DNA of 64,000 nt from Methylomonas sp. ZR1 (GCF_013141865.1 NZ_RCST01000001.1:2170001-2234000); one strand, 5' to 3'. Positions 45,689 through 55,201 are shown, counted from the first letter of the stretch. Made by a program: numbers and translations. The notes: a model not told the origin generated them from the sequence alone.

Positions 45689-46208
45689 GCAGTTGGTGGC
45701 GTAAAGCCAGCATTGCCGCAGCATCGGCTTGTTTACGATAGGTACGCAAGGCTTTGCGCAGATTTTTATATCGAGTGGCCGGCAATTGCGCCCGCACCGC
45801 TTGCAATTCATCGCTAATTACCGCGAATAAGGCCCTGGCCTGTTTTCGGTTATCGGCTACCAGCAGGCGTTGCCGCTTGAATCTGCTCAGATAGCTCAAC
45901 TGCCGGCATTCCGCAGCCTGGCGCCGCTCAATATTTTGCCGACGAATCTGCAAAGACAACAGCTGCCGTACCGCCGCCGATTCGCGACTGAAATACCCGC
46001 GCAGCTCGCGGTAAATCGCTTTAAATAAAGTCATCACGGCCAGCAAAGCCAGCAGACCCAAAGCCAACAACATCACTTTACTGGCTAACAGATAAAACAG
46101 CCCCATCAAAAAAACCAAGCCAAACTGCAAACACACAAACCCCAGCACAAACAGCAGCATCGCCAGGCTGCCTATCAGTAGTCCGCCGAAAAAAAGCCGT
46201 CCGAACAT
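45675..46208 (-). CDS. Unknown membrane protein with helical cytoplasmic tail
   Basis: A 177-aa protein. ATG 46208 is preferred, just after the VOC gene stop; a TTG at 46217 would overlap that stop. The first 65 residues hold two or more hydrophobic helices (LLIGSLAMLLFVLGFVCL, VMLLALGLLALLAVMTLF). The rest is basic and helical (YLSRFKRQRLLVADNRKQAR). Gene order and overlap suggest that it works with the coiled-coil protein encoded next. Family not recognised. Confidence 0.75.
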   Translation of the reverse strand: MFGRLFFGGLLIGSLAMLLFVLGFVCLQFGLVFLMGLFYLLASKVMLLALGLLALLAVMTLFKAIYRELRGYFSRESAAVRQLLSLQIRRQNIERRQAAECRQLSYLSRFKRQRLLVADNRKQARALFAVISDELQAVRAQLPATRYKNLRKALRTYRKQADAAAMLALRHQLHVVD

Positions 46209-46213
46209 GACTC

Positions 46214-46588
46214 TCAAGGCCGCTCGATAAACTCCAGCGCATTGCCGTCTCTATCCCGGCAAAACAGCGCCTTACGGCCGGAGATACTCAGCGTGTACGC
46301 CGTACCGGCCCGCTCCAGATCTTCGCGTAGAGCATCAACCGAATCGATATGCATCGCCACATGCCGATCACGGCCGCCATGCGCCGGTCTGCCGGTAGTG
46401 GGATCGGGGTTATCCAGTTCCAGCAAATGAATTTGCTGCGCGCCGATTTGCAGCCAGGCGCCTGGGAAAGGGAGATTCGGCCGTTCGGTTTGCTCCATTC
46501 CCAACACATTGCGGTAAAAAAACAGCGATTGCTCGGTATCGGAGACGATCAAACTGGCGTGATGTATCGTGAAATTATGTTTGGACAT
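46214..46588 (-). CDS. VOC/glyoxalase-fold protein
   Basis: A 124-aa single-unit vicinal oxygen chelate protein. It has IHHASLIVSDTEQSLFFYRNVLGM at the start, with a metal-ligand histidine, then QIHLLELDNPDP, RHVAMHIDSVDAL and FCRDRDGNALEFIE at the end. Such proteins act as dimers on small oxygenated substrates, but the substrate cannot be told. It follows hyi by 43 bases and may belong to the same glyoxylate-linked operon. Confidence 0.88.
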   Translation of the reverse strand: MSKHNFTIHHASLIVSDTEQSLFFYRNVLGMEQTERPNLPFPGAWLQIGAQQIHLLELDNPDPTTGRPAHGGRDRHVAMHIDSVDALREDLERAGTAYTLSISGRKALFCRDRDGNALEFIERP

Positions 46589-46631
46589 GGCAATTAACAG
46601 GTGAGTAAGGCAGCGAGATTATACCGCCCGA

Positions 46632-47414
46632 TTATTTCACCGCGTAGGTTTTCAACCAAGCCAAACTGGCAGCGGTGTCGGCTGTCGGCCGGTACTCGCT
46701 ACCGACCCAACCTTTATAATCCGAGTTTGCGATAATATCGAACAAGGTTTTAAAATCCACAGCGCCTGTGCCTGGCTGCCCGCGGCCTGGAGAGTCGGCA
46801 AATTGAATATGCTCGATTCTATCTGTATGTTGGCGCAAAAATCCGGCACAATCTTCGCCCATTCGGCTCATGTGATAAATATCGTATTGCATGTATACGT
46901 TCGGATGGCCGATTTGCTCTAGCACATCCAGCATCTTGTCGCCGGTATCAACGATAAAGCCCGGCATGTCATAGCTATTGACCGCCTCGAATACGGTTTT
47001 GATACCCAATTCGGCAAACGCTGCGGCGGCGTAAGCCAGATTCTCGCAAAAGGTAGTTTGATATTCGCCCAAGCGTTGTGGGTCGAAACAGCGACCCGGT
47101 AACACATTAATAACGCGGGGCTTTAATCGTTCGGCATAAGCCAGCGTCTGCCCCACCGCGACTTTAAATTGCTCGCGTTTTTCCGGAACCGCCGCCAAAC
47201 CCTCGCCGCCCTGCAGCAAGGTATCGGCATCAACATTAAACAACACCAACTTTAAGTCCTGTTGAGCTAATAGGTCGCCGATTTGTTCGACTGGCAGCGA
47301 GTAGGGAAACTGGATTTCCACTGCGTCGAAACCGCACTGTTTAGCAGCCTGAAACCGTTCCGGCAACGGCAGTTCCGTAAACAATAAACTCAGATTGGCG
47401 GTAAAGCGCAGCAT
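46632..47414 (-). CDS. hyi: Hydroxypyruvate isomerase
   Basis: A 260-aa TIM-barrel protein of the Hyi family. It opens MLRFTANLSLLFTELPLPERF, with AAKQCGFDAVEIQFPY and later FEAVNSYDMPGFIVD and QYDIYHMSRMGED (metal ligands). The end has GWVGSEYRP. It interconverts hydroxypyruvate and tartronate semialdehyde. The ATG shares a base with the glxR stop (TAATG), so the two are translated together, which matches their consecutive steps. Confidence 0.92.
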   Translation of the reverse strand: MLRFTANLSLLFTELPLPERFQAAKQCGFDAVEIQFPYSLPVEQIGDLLAQQDLKLVLFNVDADTLLQGGEGLAAVPEKREQFKVAVGQTLAYAERLKPRVINVLPGRCFDPQRLGEYQTTFCENLAYAAAAFAELGIKTVFEAVNSYDMPGFIVDTGDKMLDVLEQIGHPNVYMQYDIYHMSRMGEDCAGFLRQHTDRIEHIQFADSPGRGQPGTGAVDFKTLFDIIANSDYKGWVGSEYRPTADTAASLAWLKTYAVK

Positions 47415-48292
47415 TAGTCTTGGGCGTACAGTTTGATCAGTGTCGAGGGGTCTTGATCCAAAAAGCCGCTACTGCCGTGCAATTGCATGAGTTGCGCCGC
47501 CAAGCCTGACATAGGTATCGCACTGCCCTGCTTGCTGGCTAAATCGACGGCCATATTTAAATCTTTCAATAAAGTTTTCACGCGCCACTTTACCGGCTCG
47601 AAACGCTGATCCGCCATTTCCGGGCCGACGATTTGCAGTGGTTTGGAATCGGCAAAGCCGCCGGCCAGCGCTTCCGGAATTTTTGCGGCATCGACGCCGG
47701 CCGAATTGGCCAGCGCCATCATTTCCGCGATCACCAGCACATTGCAACTGACGATCATCTGATTGCAGATTTTAGTGGTCTGACCACTGCCGACCGGCCC
47801 CATATACGTCAAACGGCTATACAGCGGCCGCAATACTTCCCTGGCAATTTGAATGTCTTGTTCCGCACCGCCGGCCATAATCGCCAGACTACCCTGCTCT
47901 GCCCCGGCCGTGCCACCGGATACCGGCGCATCCACCCAGCGCATACGGCAAGCGGCGCGCAATTGAGACGCCATGCGTCGAGTGGCCTCCGGGTGAATGC
48001 TGGATAAATCAATCAACAATTTGTCGGCAGCGCCGTCGGCTATAACGTGTTCCATCACCACCGCTTCAACAGCCATGGTGTCGGCCAGGCACAAAATCAC
48101 CACATCGGAGGTTTTTACCAATTCACTGACACTGCCGCAGACCTTAGCACCGGCACCCGCCACCACAGCCAATTTGGCGGTAGTGCGATTCCAGACATTC
48201 ACCTGAAAACCCGAGGCCAAAAGCCGCAATGTCAACGGTTGCCCCATCAAGCCTATCCCAACGAAGCCTAGCGTGTAGCGTTGTTGTGCCAT
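47414..48292 (-). CDS. glxR: Tartronate semialdehyde (2-hydroxy-3-oxopropionate) reductase
   Basis: A 292-aa beta-hydroxyacid dehydrogenase. The NAD(P) site is LGFVGIGLMGQPLTLRLL, the substrate loop DAPVSGGTAGAEQGSLAIM near 125, and the catalytic lysine lies in GSGQTTKICNQM near 175. It reduces tartronate semialdehyde to glycerate. The gene is coupled to hyi and starts 14 bases after the pyrophosphohydrolase-like gene. The close relative 3-hydroxyisobutyrate dehydrogenase is less likely given hyi. Confidence 0.92.
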   Translation of the reverse strand: MAQQRYTLGFVGIGLMGQPLTLRLLASGFQVNVWNRTTAKLAVVAGAGAKVCGSVSELVKTSDVVILCLADTMAVEAVVMEHVIADGAADKLLIDLSSIHPEATRRMASQLRAACRMRWVDAPVSGGTAGAEQGSLAIMAGGAEQDIQIAREVLRPLYSRLTYMGPVGSGQTTKICNQMIVSCNVLVIAEMMALANSAGVDAAKIPEALAGGFADSKPLQIVGPEMADQRFEPVKWRVKTLLKDLNMAVDLASKQGSAIPMSGLAAQLMQLHGSSGFLDQDPSTLIKLYAQD

Positions 48293-48306
48293 AGTGACGC
48301 TCGCTG

Positions 48307-48801
48307 TTATTCGAATAGCGCCGGGCTTAAATCCAAACGCTCGGCATCGCCGCGCCCGCTCATCAGATGTTGATAGACGATTTGAAAAGCTTCGTCGAAA
48401 TCAGCATTGACAAAACGCTGGGACAAATGCACGCAAATCGCATATAAGCCGGAATAATGCACGGTCTCGCCGGAAGTACATAGGTTGATTTTCTCGGACA
48501 GCACACGCATTAGCGATAACACCGATCCATCCTGCCGCCAATTGGCGGATACCGCGATAACTTCGTCACCGCGGCTGGCAATAGCCGCCAATGCATTAAA
48601 GGATAAGTCCACCAAACCGGCCAAAATTTTGATGAGGTCACCGCTGGCAATGGCTTTAAAGGTGTCACTACCGCAATCCAATAATAGCGCTTGGCGCAGC
48701 ACAATATCCATGTCGGACAAGTGCCCGATCTCGCCGTCATCAGGCTGCTTGATAGCGAATTTCCGGTGAAAATCTCTAACTTGTTGTAAATGTTTGTTCA
48801 T
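48307..48801 (-). CDS. Phosphoribosyl-ATP pyrophosphohydrolase-like (MazG-superfamily) protein
   Basis: A 164-aa all-helical protein. QVRDFHRKFAIKQPD and LRQALLLDCGSDTFKAIASGD, then KILAGLVDLSFNALAAIASRGDEV, follow the helix order of the PRA-PH/MazG group, with acidic residues that could bind magnesium. It would hydrolyse a nucleotide or related pyrophosphate; the substrate is unknown. It is the first gene of the leftward operon that includes glxR and hyi. The family call is moderate. Confidence 0.65.
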   Translation of the reverse strand: MNKHLQQVRDFHRKFAIKQPDDGEIGHLSDMDIVLRQALLLDCGSDTFKAIASGDLIKILAGLVDLSFNALAAIASRGDEVIAVSANWRQDGSVLSLMRVLSEKINLCTSGETVHYSGLYAICVHLSQRFVNADFDEAFQIVYQHLMSGRGDAERLDLSPALFE

Positions 48802-49008
48802 AAATCCCCCGCATGCGCTAATTGTTCGGGCATGTTACAGGAGGAAAGAGAAAGCGCAAAGAGAGGTCCTTAAAGCGCTGAAAAACCATTTAGGTTTAAC
48901 TCAGCGCCCCAGTGATTCCATTAAACAAGTAACGGCAATTTCAGAATAATGAATCGCGCATTACCATTACCAGTCGTAAGTCCTCGACAACGGAGGCTAC
49001 CACGGGAA

Positions 49009-51249
49009 TTAAATATCGAAATCCAATTCGAAGCCTCCATAAGCGAAAAGCGGCATACCCGGACGTGGCCCATAAGGCTGACGCGAGACAACATACTCTT
49101 CATTTGAGGCGTTTTGCACGCCACCCAAGACTTTTACGCCTTTCGCAACTTTATAATAGGCCGACACATCCATAATCACGTACTCGTCAGTGACACCAAA
49201 GCGCGAGTCTTTCCTGGCCACAGGGGTGTTTCCATCCAATTGCTGTTCCGTGTTGTTAGCACTCGTGAAGGTCTCGCTGACATAGTTAGCAGACACTTCC
49301 ATACCCCAGCTTTGAAAATGCAACCCACTGCCAAAATTAAGTGTGTATTCAGGAATATAAGGCACTTTATTACCTTTGCGTCCGTAACTGAAGATGGACT
49401 CGGAGTTACTGGATCGGGCGTTGCTGGTTTGCTCGGCATTAGTGTAAGTGAAAGCCAAGAAGTATGGATTGCGAAAGCCCCAGGCAAATGCTTCGCCGGC
49501 GTCGAAATTCATCGCCAACTCAACCCCGCGGCTGTCGACGCTGCCAAAGTTCTCCGCAGGGCCGCCGCCACCGCCGATATTGTTGACTACCAGCAAATTG
49601 TTGAACTGCGTATAAAAACCCGTCAGCTCTGCGTTGAATGCTCCATGCGTATAGCGCCCGCCCAACTCGTAAGCATCACTTGTTTCCTCTCCGTAATTGT
49701 TGACTATTGCGCTTTCGGGATTAGGCGGCGAAAATCCTCGATGAGCACCGGCAAACACCATAAGGTCGTCGTTAAAACGATAATCGACACTGCCGCCGCC
49801 CGCATAAATATCCAGCCCAGAACTCGCCAATCGTCTTGAAGCAGGTCTGCGATCCTCGTAGACTTGGTTCAAATGCTCGTAGCGTAGACCCGGTGTGAAG
49901 CCAAACTTACCCAGTTCGATCCTATCTTTCAAGAAGAATGCATAGGCTTGAGTAAACCCGGTCCGGTCGTCTTGACTACCAGGCGCACCCACTACCTTGT
50001 TGGTTATTGCGCCACTCGCATTCTGGGTGTAGGTGGTATCGTGCTGGAAGCGCGTTTCGGCGTCTTCATGGTATCGGAAACCGCCGTTCAACTCGTGATG
50101 AGTGGGGCCTAGATTGAAGCGGTAAATTGCGGCAGTTTCGACACCCGCCGAGTAGTACGTACGATTATTGTCCCGAACGTTAAAACTGCAAGCTCTAGTG
50201 CCTTTGAGACAGGCGAGATCATTCAAGTTATTCCCTGCTAACGCACGAGACCATTGCTCACCGTCCAACTTACTCCAATTACGATCAAACTCCCGGTAAT
50301 AGGCCGTGGTGACAATATCAAGATTATCGGTCGGCGCGATCAAATAGCGTGCATAACCGCCGATTTGCGTGGTATCGATATTGTCAAAGCGCGAAGCCGC
50401 GTAACGACGATAAGGAGTATTCCGAAAATCTTCCTCGGTAAGCCCTAAGTAGGTTTCGTCGGCATCCATAGATGAATAACCAAATTTAACGTCCAGCTTT
50501 TGGTACATCGCGGTATTGGGTTCCCAGGACATACGCAACATAGGTTCAACTTGCTGGAAACCTGTTTGATCACCATTTTTAAAGTCCGGGGTACTATCGA
50601 TGGTTTTAAAACCATCGGAGCCGCGATAAAAACCTTCCAGCAAATAGCCCACTTTACCGTGTGAGGTATCTAGGGTATCACCGACAAATCCGTGCGAACG
50701 GAACTCACCGTAACTACCATAAATGGTTTTTAAATAGGCCTTCCCATTCGTAGGGATGGGCGTCGAAAGATAGTTCATCACGCCACCGGTAATGTGGGGG
50801 CCGTATTTTATTTGGCTACCACCTTTCAAAACCTCGACGCCACTCATACGCCCGCCAGCGGGATTAAAATAGGCCGCTGGGGCAGAATATGGCGCCGGCG
50901 CAATCATTATACCGTCCTCCATAACTGTAATCTTGGCGCTACGAGTGGTATCAACCCCACGAAAGCTAATATTCGGGAACAAGCCGAAACCGTCTTCTTC
51001 TCGAATATTCACCCCAGGCGCTTTGCGCAAAATTCGGTTTACATCACTGTAACTTTGATCGCGAATGTCCTCAGTTCTAATATACGTAGCGGAAGCAGGC
51101 AAATCTTTAACATCCGCCGGGTCGCCCAACACACTCACCACATCCAAAACATCTTCTTCAGCTTTTTCCGCAGCTTTCGGGAGAGACATTGCCCCCATCG
51201 AAAGACAAACGAGCGATATAGCTCGAACAAGTGGTTTTATTTCAAACAT
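49009..51249 (-). CDS. TonB-dependent receptor, FecA-like siderophore/iron-citrate type
   Basis: A 746-aa outer-membrane receptor. A signal peptide (AISLVCLSMGAMSLPKAA) is followed by a TonB-box-like segment (EDVLDVVSVLG). The plug domain has NRILRKAPGVNIREEDG and NISFRGVDTTRSAKI and ends near residue 190. A 22-strand barrel follows. The C-terminus (FAYGGFELDFDI) ends in isoleucine, not the usual aromatic residue. A Fur-like box lies upstream, so ferric chelate uptake under iron shortage is expected. The exact ligand is unknown. It has its own transcript. Confidence 0.93.
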   Translation of the reverse strand: MFEIKPLVRAISLVCLSMGAMSLPKAAEKAEEDVLDVVSVLGDPADVKDLPASATYIRTEDIRDQSYSDVNRILRKAPGVNIREEDGFGLFPNISFRGVDTTRSAKITVMEDGIMIAPAPYSAPAAYFNPAGGRMSGVEVLKGGSQIKYGPHITGGVMNYLSTPIPTNGKAYLKTIYGSYGEFRSHGFVGDTLDTSHGKVGYLLEGFYRGSDGFKTIDSTPDFKNGDQTGFQQVEPMLRMSWEPNTAMYQKLDVKFGYSSMDADETYLGLTEEDFRNTPYRRYAASRFDNIDTTQIGGYARYLIAPTDNLDIVTTAYYREFDRNWSKLDGEQWSRALAGNNLNDLACLKGTRACSFNVRDNNRTYYSAGVETAAIYRFNLGPTHHELNGGFRYHEDAETRFQHDTTYTQNASGAITNKVVGAPGSQDDRTGFTQAYAFFLKDRIELGKFGFTPGLRYEHLNQVYEDRRPASRRLASSGLDIYAGGGSVDYRFNDDLMVFAGAHRGFSPPNPESAIVNNYGEETSDAYELGGRYTHGAFNAELTGFYTQFNNLLVVNNIGGGGGPAENFGSVDSRGVELAMNFDAGEAFAWGFRNPYFLAFTYTNAEQTSNARSSNSESIFSYGRKGNKVPYIPEYTLNFGSGLHFQSWGMEVSANYVSETFTSANNTEQQLDGNTPVARKDSRFGVTDEYVIMDVSAYYKVAKGVKVLGGVQNASNEEYVVSRQPYGPRPGMPLFAYGGFELDFDI

Positions 51250-51326
51250 GACTTCACCCCTGAATATTGACGATATTTTACGAAATGTAAAATCTTGTAA
51301 AAGATGGGGGTATGTTACACTTAATC

Positions 51327-51347
51327 TTAATGAGAATCTATATCATT
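51327..51347 (-). promoter_or_regulatory. Fur-box-like site before the TonB receptor
   Basis: The sequence TTAATGAGAATCTATATCATT fits the repeated NATWAT-type Fur consensus in several positions and lies about 80-100 bases before the receptor start in an AT-rich stretch. It supports iron control of the receptor. Confidence 0.6.
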
Positions 51348-51484
51348 TTTGATGGACTAACCGTGCCATGCCGTGGCAATATTTTGGATTCAGAAGATTG
51401 GCTTTAATCACAATGAACAATAGAAATCCCGTCAACTTAGCAGCTTCGCAGAAAGGCTTGACTTGGACAATTACGCATATTCGT

Positions 51485-51775
51485 TTAGCTTTTTTCCACC
51501 TTTATACGAGTAGCGATCTGTTTAAAATCCTCACCCGAAATCAACTTCATCTTTTGAACTCTTGACAACTTTTTTATTACAGACTCTCTTCGACTAGCAC
51601 TGGCGCGGCTATGACCAACTTCCGTATAAATTAATTCTTTTGGTCGCTTAGCTCTAAAATATTTCGCCCCTCGTCCTTCTATGTGCTGCTTAAAACGTCG
51701 CTCAACATCGGTACTAATTCCGGTATACAGACTGCCGTCATCACACTGAATGATATACACCGACCAATTTGACAC
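51485..51775 (-). CDS. GIY-YIG nuclease-superfamily protein (YhbQ/UPF0213-like)
   Basis: A 96-aa protein. It begins WSVYIIQCDDGSLYTGIST (GIY-YIG strands), with RRFKQHIEGRGAKYFRAKRP and EVGHSRASASRRESVIKKL, the family order including the basic helix and the conserved glutamate. Free-standing members are small nucleases or repair helpers with poorly known roles. It follows the small membrane-protein gene by seven bases. Confidence 0.92.
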   Translation of the reverse strand: MSNWSVYIIQCDDGSLYTGISTDVERRFKQHIEGRGAKYFRAKRPKELIYTEVGHSRASASRRESVIKKLSRVQKMKLISGEDFKQIATRIKVEKS

Positions 51776-51782
51776 TGGCGCG

Positions 51783-52064
51783 CTATTCAGAGTCGGTGGA
51801 TTTATTCAACCAACTGTTCAACAAAATCGCTACCAGTACGCCAAACCCGATATAGGCATAGCGAACGATGAAGATCAGTGCGGCGCTTTGGCTGTGACTT
51901 GCAGCATCTTTGACACTTGGCGTGATAGCCAAAGTCCAGAGTAGCGCCGCCAAAAAATACACCACCACACCCGACACCGCCCATGAGATTGGCGGACGAC
52001 TTGAGCGTGCCGCCGTGTTGTAAAACCAAATGCCGACTAACGCAGCAGCTATCGAACCTAACAT
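51783..52064 (-). CDS. Small three-helix membrane protein
   Basis: A 93-aa protein with three hydrophobic stretches: MLGSIAAALVGIWFYNTAA, WAVSGVVVYFLAALLWTLAI and FIVRYAYIGFGVLVAILLN. No family was recognised. It lies between rnhA (23 bases upstream) and the GIY-YIG gene (seven bases downstream) on the same strand and probably shares their transcript. Confidence 0.7.
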   Translation of the reverse strand: MLGSIAAALVGIWFYNTAARSSRPPISWAVSGVVVYFLAALLWTLAITPSVKDAASHSQSAALIFIVRYAYIGFGVLVAILLNSWLNKSTDSE

Positions 52065-52087
52065 GTATTTTCCTGATTTTAAGTGAT

Positions 52088-52528
52088 TTATCGGCGAGAC
52101 AAGCGTTCTATTCCCACATTGGCCAACTGATCGGCACGCTCGTTACCGACATCCCCGGCATGTCCCTTCACCCATATCCAATCGATGTTGTGACGCTGGA
52201 TCGCAGCATCCAAACGTCGCCATAAATCTTCGTTTTTCACAGGTTTATTTGCCGCGGTTTTCCATGCCCGCTTTTTCCAATTAGCCATCCATTCGGTAAT
52301 ACCTTGCAAAACATATTTAGAGTCAGTGTGCAATTTGACGCTACACGGTTTTGTTAGTGTTTCCAGAGCCTGTATTGCGGCCACTAATTCCATCCGGTTA
52401 TTCGTCGTTTCAGGTTCACCACCGCACAGTTCCTTTTCTTTATTTCGGTATTCCAAGCGCACGCCCCAACCTCCTGGCCCAGGGTTGCCCTTGCATGCAC
52501 CATCCGTATAAATAATGACTTCAGTCAT
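52088..52528 (-). CDS. rnhA: Ribonuclease HI
   Basis: A 146-aa RNase H. The four active acidic residues sit in [40 protein letters not shown] and [14 protein letters not shown]. It cuts RNA in RNA-DNA hybrids. Its start overlaps the end of the methyltransferase gene by eight bases, the same order as yafS-rnhA in enteric bacteria. Length is usual. Confidence 0.97.
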   Translation of the reverse strand: MTEVIIYTDGACKGNPGPGGWGVRLEYRNKEKELCGGEPETTNNRMELVAAIQALETLTKPCSVKLHTDSKYVLQGITEWMANWKKRAWKTAANKPVKNEDLWRRLDAAIQRHNIDWIWVKGHAGDVGNERADQLANVGIERLSRR

Positions 52529-53243
52529 GGCCCACCTTTCTATGTAAGTTCGATTTCAATCCCAATCCAACCGCAGCCAAATTGCTGCGGCGTTGCTGTG
52601 CCGCGGTTAAAGGAATCAATGTATATTGCCTCTTCACCGCTTTAATGCCGTAAGCCATAGCAAACAAAGACGCAAAGCTAAATTCAAATTTACCGTGAGC
52701 AATGGTGTAACTGTCTAGCCCAAACTCGGCAGTCGTTAACAATTCGAAATTCATCAGTTTCAACCAATCCAATACCCGTGCTTTGGTAATCAAATGCGCC
52801 CGCCAGGATTCCGCAAGCTTCCAGTCCCATAAAAACTGAAAACGTACCGACATACTGAACGGATTGAAATTCAACATGACCAATTCGCCACCCGGTTTTA
52901 ACACGCGATTGACTTCGCGGAGGGTTTGAAATCGACGCGCATCGAACTCCAAAATGTGCGGAAGTATGACTAAATCCATCGATTCAGTTTGAACAGGCAA
53001 GTTGAATGCCTTAGCAGTCACCTTCAACGCACCAGCATCACCCAAGGCCTTGCCGTCCAGAATTAGATAATTCTTATACAAGGAAAAATCGACGAACTCA
53101 TTTTCCCAACCTAAGCCACCGATCTGGAGTTGTTGTTGTTTACAACTCACCGTTATTGATCTTCGCAGATAGTTGGCCTCCATGGTTTGCAGTAGCTTAC
53201 CCCTTGGGGTTTGGTACAACGCAAACAGAAATTGTCTCTTCAT
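52521..53243 (-). CDS. SAM-dependent methyltransferase (YafS-like)
   Basis: A 240-aa class I methyltransferase-like protein. The clear part is [20 protein letters not shown] followed by [13 protein letters not shown], the post-motif region. The usual glycine-rich SAM loop is weak ([15 protein letters not shown]). It lies next to rnhA and is divergent from mltD, as in related bacteria. Substrate unknown. The start [18 protein letters not shown] is reasonable, with no strong ribosome site. Confidence 0.85.
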   Translation of the reverse strand: MKRQFLFALYQTPRGKLLQTMEANYLRRSITVSCKQQQLQIGGLGWENEFVDFSLYKNYLILDGKALGDAGALKVTAKAFNLPVQTESMDLVILPHILEFDARRFQTLREVNRVLKPGGELVMLNFNPFSMSVRFQFLWDWKLAESWRAHLITKARVLDWLKLMNFELLTTAEFGLDSYTIAHGKFEFSFASLFAMAYGIKAVKRQYTLIPLTAAQQRRSNLAAVGLGLKSNLHRKVGHD

Positions 53244-53328
53244 TTAACCGCCGCTAAGGGTATGTTTTTTTGGCTATTTTAGAAAGCCATGCTAGGATCT
53301 AATTTTTTTATTTTAGCGAGTTCAGACA

Positions 53329-54927
53329 ATGCCCCGCTCAATTTCCAAAAAATCAGGCCGTCATCTGTCTTATCTACTACCTATTTTGCTGGCAACCGGT
53401 TGTAGCCAACATGCGCAAAAAGACCATCTAAGCCAATCATCAACTAGTAAGTTTTCCGTATTTACCCGGAATGGCAATGCCGGAAAAATCCATAACAAAC
53501 AGGTAGAAGCAAAAGAGCACGCCACCATCTGGGATAGGATGCTGTCTCTTTACGCCTTACCGGAAATCGATAATGCCAGAATCGACCGCGAAGTAAACTG
53601 GTATCTCAGAAACCCTGAATACCTGACCAGAGTACAACAACGCGCCGAGCCTTATTTATACTTCATCCTCAACGAAATCGAAGCGAAAAACATCCCCGGA
53701 GAATTGGCCCTGTTACCTGCGGTTGAGAGCGCTTTCAGACCTGACGCAATGTCGCCAGCTCAAGCATCCGGTCTTTGGCAGTTCATTCCACCCACCGGGC
53801 GTCTTTACGGGTTGAAGCAGAATAGCTGGTATGACGCGCGACGCGATGTGGTGCAATCGACTCAGGCAGCCACTACCTTTCTGAAAGAACTGAGCGAGAC
53901 TTTCAATAACGACTGGTTACTGGCGCTTGCTTCATACAACGCCGGCAAAGGCAATATCAAAAACGCCGTAGATAGAAACATCGAACGCGGACAGCCTACC
54001 GACTTCTGGTCTCTGGATTTGAACAACGAGACCTCAGCTTACGTACCCAGGCTGCTGGCAATCGCCAAGATCTTTGCCAACCCGGAAAAATATAACGTCA
54101 ATCTGCATCAATTCGCCAACCAACCTTACTTCGAATTGGTGGATGTAAAGTCGCAGCTCGATTTGGGTAAAGCCGCCGAAATGGCGCAAACCCCACTGGA
54201 CGACTTCTTAAAGCTCAATCCCGGCTACAACCGCTGGAGCACCGACCCGAACGGTGCGCAACATCTGTTGATTCCGGTAAGCAAAGCCGATTCCTTTAAA
54301 GAGAAACTCGCTGAACTGCCACACGAAGAGAGAATCAAGTGGGAACACCACACGGTAGGTAAGAAAGAGACTCTGAAAAGCATAGCCAGCAAACACAGTA
54401 CCAGTGTAGAAGAGATTATTAATGTCAATCATCTTGACGACGATACCGTTGCCCAAGGCACAATCCTGCTAATTCCAGTGTCTTATCATTCACAGAAAGG
54501 CGAACCAACCACATCGGCTGTTGCCGCAGCGTCACAACAATCCACGCCAACCCCCGCCCAATCAAGCAAACAGCAATATACGGTTAAGAAAGGCGATACC
54601 TTATGGGATGTCTCGCAACGTTTTTCTGTTGATAAAGATGATATTTTGAGTTGGAATAAATTACCCAAGAAAGCGGCTCTGAAACCCGGTCAAAAACTGA
54701 CTATCAAGAAAACCAGCAGCAGTATAACCGTGGCATCTACCGCGCCTTCCGTCAAGCAAATCAGCTACACAGTCAAACCCGGCGATACCTTGGCGCAGAT
54801 CTCCAAAAAATTTAACGTTAACGTCACCGAGCTCCGCAAATGGAATAACGTTCCCAAAAACAAGGCGGACATCAAACCGGGCTCTAAGCTAAAAGTGATG
54901 ATTGAAGCCAGCCATCCGTCTACCTAA
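53329..54927 (+). CDS. mltD: Membrane-bound lytic murein transglycosylase D
   Basis: A 532-aa lipoprotein. A signal peptide ends in LLATGC (lipobox). The SLT domain at about 125-230 carries ALLPAVESAFRPDAMS, with the catalytic glutamate, and ASGLWQFIPPTGRLYGL. Three LysM repeats follow: HHTVGKKETLKSIASKHS, QYTVKKGDTLWDVSQRFS and SYTVKPGDTLAQISKKFN, with low-complexity Q/S/T linkers. It cuts glycan strands of peptidoglycan in the periplasm to leave anhydro-muropeptides. ATG follows GCGAGTTCAGACA. A hairpin at 54998-55024 may end the transcript. Confidence 0.96.
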   Translation: MPRSISKKSGRHLSYLLPILLATGCSQHAQKDHLSQSSTSKFSVFTRNGNAGKIHNKQVEAKEHATIWDRMLSLYALPEIDNARIDREVNWYLRNPEYLTRVQQRAEPYLYFILNEIEAKNIPGELALLPAVESAFRPDAMSPAQASGLWQFIPPTGRLYGLKQNSWYDARRDVVQSTQAATTFLKELSETFNNDWLLALASYNAGKGNIKNAVDRNIERGQPTDFWSLDLNNETSAYVPRLLAIAKIFANPEKYNVNLHQFANQPYFELVDVKSQLDLGKAAEMAQTPLDDFLKLNPGYNRWSTDPNGAQHLLIPVSKADSFKEKLAELPHEERIKWEHHTVGKKETLKSIASKHSTSVEEIINVNHLDDDTVAQGTILLIPVSYHSQKGEPTTSAVAAASQQSTPTPAQSSKQQYTVKKGDTLWDVSQRFSVDKDDILSWNKLPKKAALKPGQKLTIKKTSSSITVASTAPSVKQISYTVKPGDTLAQISKKFNVNVTELRKWNNVPKNKADIKPGSKLKVMIEASHPST

Positions 54928-54997
54928 AGCTTCAGACAACAAATACGTAAGTTCAATATGGATCTACGACACTAGATCTATCTCATCGCCGCGAGGG

Positions 54998-55024
54998 TAA
55001 ACTTAAATAAGCGATTTAGGTTTA
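54998..55024 (+). terminator. AT-rich hairpin after mltD
   Basis: TAAACTTAAAT / ATTTAGGTTTA with one mismatch and the loop AAGCG. It is some 70 bases after the mltD stop and could be its terminator. The rest of 54,928-55,201 shows no gene. Confidence 0.45.
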
Positions 55025-55201
55025 CTCTTATGCTTCGCGAGATCAAACCGCCCCAGTAAAGCGATCAGCATAGGAGACACTAGTCGCCACATCACCACAG
55101 AAATAGTGATTGGACTTAAAATATTGAATTAAAACAGACGATATAGCAAACTTTGCACAGCATTGTATCCGCTGCGCACGAGCTATAACTTTAAGAATTG
55201 A

